NCBI GenBank assembly: GCA_015099395.1
Contig: AP024096.1
Span: 6,613,485 to 6,677,484, forward strand
Reading direction: 5' to 3'
DNA length: 64,000 nt
Source: Ktedonobacteria bacterium brp13
GTDB taxonomy: Bacteria; Chloroflexota; Ktedonobacteria; Ktedonobacterales; Ktedonobacteraceae
Of the stretch, positions 61,131 through 64,000 are shown piece by piece. How positions within the stretch are numbered: position 1 is the first letter of the stretch; every line of letters starts with the position of its first letter. Under the pieces are notes generated by a model. That model was not told where the DNA came from and did not search any database. It saw only the letters and a program-made list of their open reading frames with translations. The position numbers were made by a program, and so were the translations under genes.

Positions 61131-63221
61131 ATGTTGTATCAGTTGTCCTGGACAATCTTGCTTGCACCGATCGCAGCCTTCGTAGTGATTATCTTTGGTA
61201 CGCGTCCGTGGGACCTGCTGAGTCGCCCCACTACCGATCACGACGATCATACTGTACATGATACTCATGGCGATCAAGATCATGGTGCTGATGATGATGA
61301 GGACCCTAAGGTCGCTCATATTTCAGTTGGTGCTCGTGTAAGTTCTTACGTTGCGATGCTTGTTATGGCATACGCCTGTGTCTACTCCTGGGTCCTTCTT
61401 GTTAGCACGATTTCTTCGAATGCCCTGCAACAGGGTATAACTGTGCTGTCATACAATTGGCTGCATGTCGCGAATATCGATTATTCAGTCGTTTTCCAGG
61501 TTGATCAACTTGGCATTGCGATGTTGGTGGTCGTGACGACGATTTCGCTGATGGTGATGTTCTACTCCCAGGGGTATATGGAGAATTCTGCCGGATACGC
61601 ACGCTTTTATTCGTATCTGTCGCTGTTTGTTTTCTCCATGCTGGTTATTGTTTTCTCGCAAAACTTCCTGGTGATCTTTATTGGTTGGGAACTGGTCGGT
61701 TTGAGTAGTTATCTACTCATCGGCTTCTGGATCAATAAGCGTTCCCGTCCTGAGGAGCAGCGTCCTTCTCCGTCTGAGGCGAGTCTACAGTCTTTTATCA
61801 TGAACCGTATTGGTGACGTCGGGTTTATTCTCGGTATCATGATTCTTTTCGCGAATACAGGTTCATTCGATTACAAGACGATCCTGGCGAATGTTCATAC
61901 GATGAACCCCAATCTGCTGGGTGTAGCTATGTTGCTGATCTTCTGTGGCGCGATTGGTAAATCCGCTCAGTTCCCACTGCATACATGGTTGCCTTCCGCT
62001 ATGGAAGGTCCTACACCTGTTAGCGCACTGATCCACGCGGCGACGATGGTTGCGGCTGGTGTCTATATGGTGGCTCGTACGTTCCCGCTCTTCTCAGCTG
62101 CGGCTCCCTTTGCTTTAGAGGTGGTGGCTTCGGTCGGTGCATTTACGGCATTCTTTGCTGCGACGATTGCGCTGGTCCAGTCAGACTTCAAACGTGTCCT
62201 GGCCTTCTCGACGATCAGCCAGTTGGGCTATATGTTCGTTGGTATCGGTGTCTCTACGCCTGATATCGGCGTTGGCCCTGGCATGTTCCACCTGTTCACA
62301 CACGCATTCTTCAAGGCTCTGCTCTTCCTGGGTGCCGGTAGTGTGCTGCACGCTCTGCATCATGCGATGCATAAAGAGGTACAGGATGTACGCCTGATGG
62401 GTGGCTTGGCCTCGAAGATGCCGATCACTGCGATTACCTGGTTGGTTGCGGTGCTGGCGATCTCTGGTTTCCCTGGTTTCTCCGGTTTCTGGAGTAAAGA
62501 AGAGATTATTGGGCTGGCGTTACAGAATGGTCATCCGGTGATCTATGCTCTGACTCTGGTGACTGCTGGTCTGACGGCCTTCTACATGCTACGAGCCTTT
62601 ATCCTGGCCTTCGGTGGTAAGGGTGGTAAGCTCGGTGGTCTGTGGGGTGGTCCATATCGCGGGTATGGTGAGGTCCATGAGTCTCCTAAGACGATGACCA
62701 TTCCGTTGATTATCCTGGCTGTCTTCTCGATCTTCGCTGGTTACTGGACCGGTTTCTTCAGCTATGTTAACGTGACCGGCGTTCATGTCCCGAATCTAGA
62801 CTTTGTTACACTGCTTGCTGATCCTCTCACCTGGGTTGGTGTGGTTATAGCCTGGATTGGTCTGGGTTTTGCCTGGTTCGTGTATGGTCGCTATGATCTG
62901 GTGAAGATCAATCAGTTTGTGCAGTCGAACGCTTTGCTGCGCACACTGCACCGTATTCTGTTCAACCGCTACTATATCGATACTTTCTACACTTGGCTCA
63001 CCCAATTCGTTGTGCTCGGTCTCGCGGGTCTCGCCCAATGGTTTGATGCCAATATCGTTGATGGTATCGTCAATGGTGTCGCATTCGGTGTGACCGAGGC
63101 TGGTAAGGGTGCGCGCCATATCGAGACCGGTCGTGTACAGTCGTACATGCTGGGTTTCTTTGGCGGTGTTGCGGTGCTGGCTGTTGTGGTCGTTATTCTG
63201 GTCTCCACGGTCTGGAAGTGA
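61131..63221 (+). CDS. nuoL: NADH-quinone oxidoreductase subunit L
   Basis: Large antiporter-like subunit (696 residues), about 15 helices. The conserved core WELVGLSSYLLIGFW (Glu of helix 5) and GAIGKSAQFPLHTWLPSAMEGPTPVSALIHAATMVAAGVYM (in part, with Lys in helix 7) is intact. The C-terminus reads HIETGRVQSYMLGFFGGVAV. Near the N-terminus, between helices 1 and 2, there is a His/Asp-rich loop (HDDHTVHDTHGDQDHGADDDED, in part) of about 20 residues, absent from classical subunits. It might bind metal (inference). Starts four bases after nuoK ends. Confidence 0.95.
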   Translation: MLYQLSWTILLAPIAAFVVIIFGTRPWDLLSRPTTDHDDHTVHDTHGDQDHGADDDEDPKVAHISVGARVSSYVAMLVMAYACVYSWVLLVSTISSNALQQGITVLSYNWLHVANIDYSVVFQVDQLGIAMLVVVTTISLMVMFYSQGYMENSAGYARFYSYLSLFVFSMLVIVFSQNFLVIFIGWELVGLSSYLLIGFWINKRSRPEEQRPSPSEASLQSFIMNRIGDVGFILGIMILFANTGSFDYKTILANVHTMNPNLLGVAMLLIFCGAIGKSAQFPLHTWLPSAMEGPTPVSALIHAATMVAAGVYMVARTFPLFSAAAPFALEVVASVGAFTAFFAATIALVQSDFKRVLAFSTISQLGYMFVGIGVSTPDIGVGPGMFHLFTHAFFKALLFLGAGSVLHALHHAMHKEVQDVRLMGGLASKMPITAITWLVAVLAISGFPGFSGFWSKEEIIGLALQNGHPVIYALTLVTAGLTAFYMLRAFILAFGGKGGKLGGLWGGPYRGYGEVHESPKTMTIPLIILAVFSIFAGYWTGFFSYVNVTGVHVPNLDFVTLLADPLTWVGVVIAWIGLGFAWFVYGRYDLVKINQFVQSNALLRTLHRILFNRYYIDTFYTWLTQFVVLGLAGLAQWFDANIVDGIVNGVAFGVTEAGKGARHIETGRVQSYMLGFFGGVAVLAVVVVILVSTVWK

Positions 63222-63233
63222 GGATAGATAGAC

Positions 63234-64000
63234 ATGTCGATTTTCGGTTCTGATCTCACATGGATTATCCTGCTTCCCGTGCTGGGAGGCATCATTCTCT
63301 ATGCATTTCCAACAAAATGGGCGCGCTGGGTTGCGTTGCTCGCCTCGGCTGCGACGTTTGTCCTGTCGATGGTCATTTTCTTCCGTATCCTGTCGGCCAA
63401 TGGTATTACAGGCTTCGGTAGTTTACAGCACTTGCCCGATTTTATTAATACGTCCTGGATTAATGTTACCGAAGGCAACACGCACTTTCAGGTACGCTAC
63501 TTCCTGGGCGTTGACGGTTTAAGTCTGCCGATGGTCATCCTGAATGCTTTATTGACCATGCTAACGGTGATCAGCGGTTGGAAGAGAGATAACGTTAAAA
63601 ATTATCTGGCGCTGCTGCTTTTCCTTGAAGCTGGTGTGATGGGCGTCTTTATGGCGTTGGACATCTTCCTCTTCTTCCTGGCCTGGGAAGTCGAGCTGAT
63701 CCCGATGTTCCTGCTCATCGGTATCTGGGGCAGTACTGCTGAGAAGCATGGGATGCCTGGTCGTATCTATTCGGCCTGGAAGTTCCTGCTGTATACATTC
63801 TTCGGCAGTATCTTTATGCTAGCCGGATTTGTGTTGCTGTACTTCAAAGTCGGCAGCACCGATATGCAGTACCTGTCGACGCACCTGATTGGCGGTACTA
63901 CATCTGTCTTTGGTATCTCTATCACATTCCAGTTGTTGACATTCTTGCTAGTCTTTATGGCCTTCGCGGTCAAGATTCCAATGTTCCCGTTTCACACGTG
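63234..64000 (+). CDS. nuoM: NADH-quinone oxidoreductase subunit M, 3' end outside the window
   Basis: I read this frame directly from ATG 63234; it stays open to the window end (about 255 codons). The antiporter-like subunit shows FLGVDGLSLPMVILNALLT and MALDIFLFFLAWEVELIPMFLLIGIWGS (in part), with the conserved Glu of WEVELIPM. It ends in KIPMFPFHT, the start of the helix-7 region where nuoL has FPLHTWLP. It begins 12 bases after nuoL. nuoN would be expected next. Confidence 0.95.
   Translation, partial: MSIFGSDLTWIILLPVLGGIILYAFPTKWARWVALLASAATFVLSMVIFFRILSANGITGFGSLQHLPDFINTSWINVTEGNTHFQVRYFLGVDGLSLPMVILNALLTMLTVISGWKRDNVKNYLALLLFLEAGVMGVFMALDIFLFFLAWEVELIPMFLLIGIWGSTAEKHGMPGRIYSAWKFLLYTFFGSIFMLAGFVLLYFKVGSTDMQYLSTHLIGGTTSVFGISITFQLLTFLLVFMAFAVKIPMFPFHT

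Noticed and set aside
1..64000. Prophage, insertion sequence or integrative element
   Set aside because: No transposase, integrase, phage structural gene or att-like duplication is visible. The genes look like ordinary chromosomal content.

Overview
The window looks like a chromosomal segment of a Chloroflexota bacterium, most likely a Ktedonobacteria-type mycelial, soil-living member. This is inferred from gene content and not proven: GC content is moderate, there are several membrane-linked Ser/Thr kinases and pseudokinases, a DUF790/Bax1 nuclease, T-box and SAM-I riboswitches in the same genome, a eukaryote-like alpha2 glycyl-tRNA synthetase, a GH15 glucoamylase and many secreted or membrane-anchored cell-wall hydrolases. 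I see no phage, no IS transposase, no CRISPR array, no rRNA and no tRNA gene.

Layout. 1-4.8 kb: a Ski2/HelY-like helicase cut by the window edge, then a glycine T-box leader (specifier GGC) and glyS. 5-12.8 kb: an endonuclease/exonuclease/phosphatase-family hydrolase, a membrane Ser/Thr kinase, a DUF790 nuclease and small membrane proteins. 13-16 kb: an AI-2E-type permease and a pair of TrkA/Ktr-type NAD-binding regulators. 16-22.8 kb: a FemAB-like peptidyl transferase with in-frame G-tract repeats, a double GNAT acetyltransferase, a TolB-like propeller protein, an M23 peptidase and a degenerate sensor kinase. 23-31 kb: a PLDc_N membrane protein, a thiolase, and the methionine operon metX-metY-lysC-asd. 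That operon is preceded by a consensus promoter, a SAM-I riboswitch with its terminator, and then a T-box with an AUG specifier and a second terminator. 31-34.5 kb: a DUF2207 membrane protein and an S53 protease lipoprotein on the minus strand.

35-43 kb is the most unusual region: six consecutive paralogous genes for membrane-anchored CHAP-domain cell-wall hydrolases. Each has a cytosolic N-terminus, one transmembrane helix, a conserved TATA(V/I)TQDGY motif and a C-terminal CHAP domain. Two of them arose by a recent tandem duplication that carried the leader and the terminator along.

43-60 kb holds an eIF2B-like protein divergent from a MocR-type regulator, a large membrane protein of unknown function, a YvcK/CofD-like factor, a TPR protein, an aldo/keto reductase, a GH15 glucoamylase, a Ca2+/H+ antiporter and a zinc-ribbon pseudokinase. 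60-64 kb begins the membrane arm of complex I (nuoJ, nuoK, nuoL, then nuoM cut by the edge).

A family of about 72-bp dispersed elements (four copies) can fold as a three-way junction with compensatory changes. Three of the copies sit 22-23 bp upstream of a start codon and the fourth lies upstream of the yvcK-like gene. This element and the tandem SAM-I plus Met T-box leader are the best candidates for new regulatory biology; the CHAP array is the best candidate for a new gene system.
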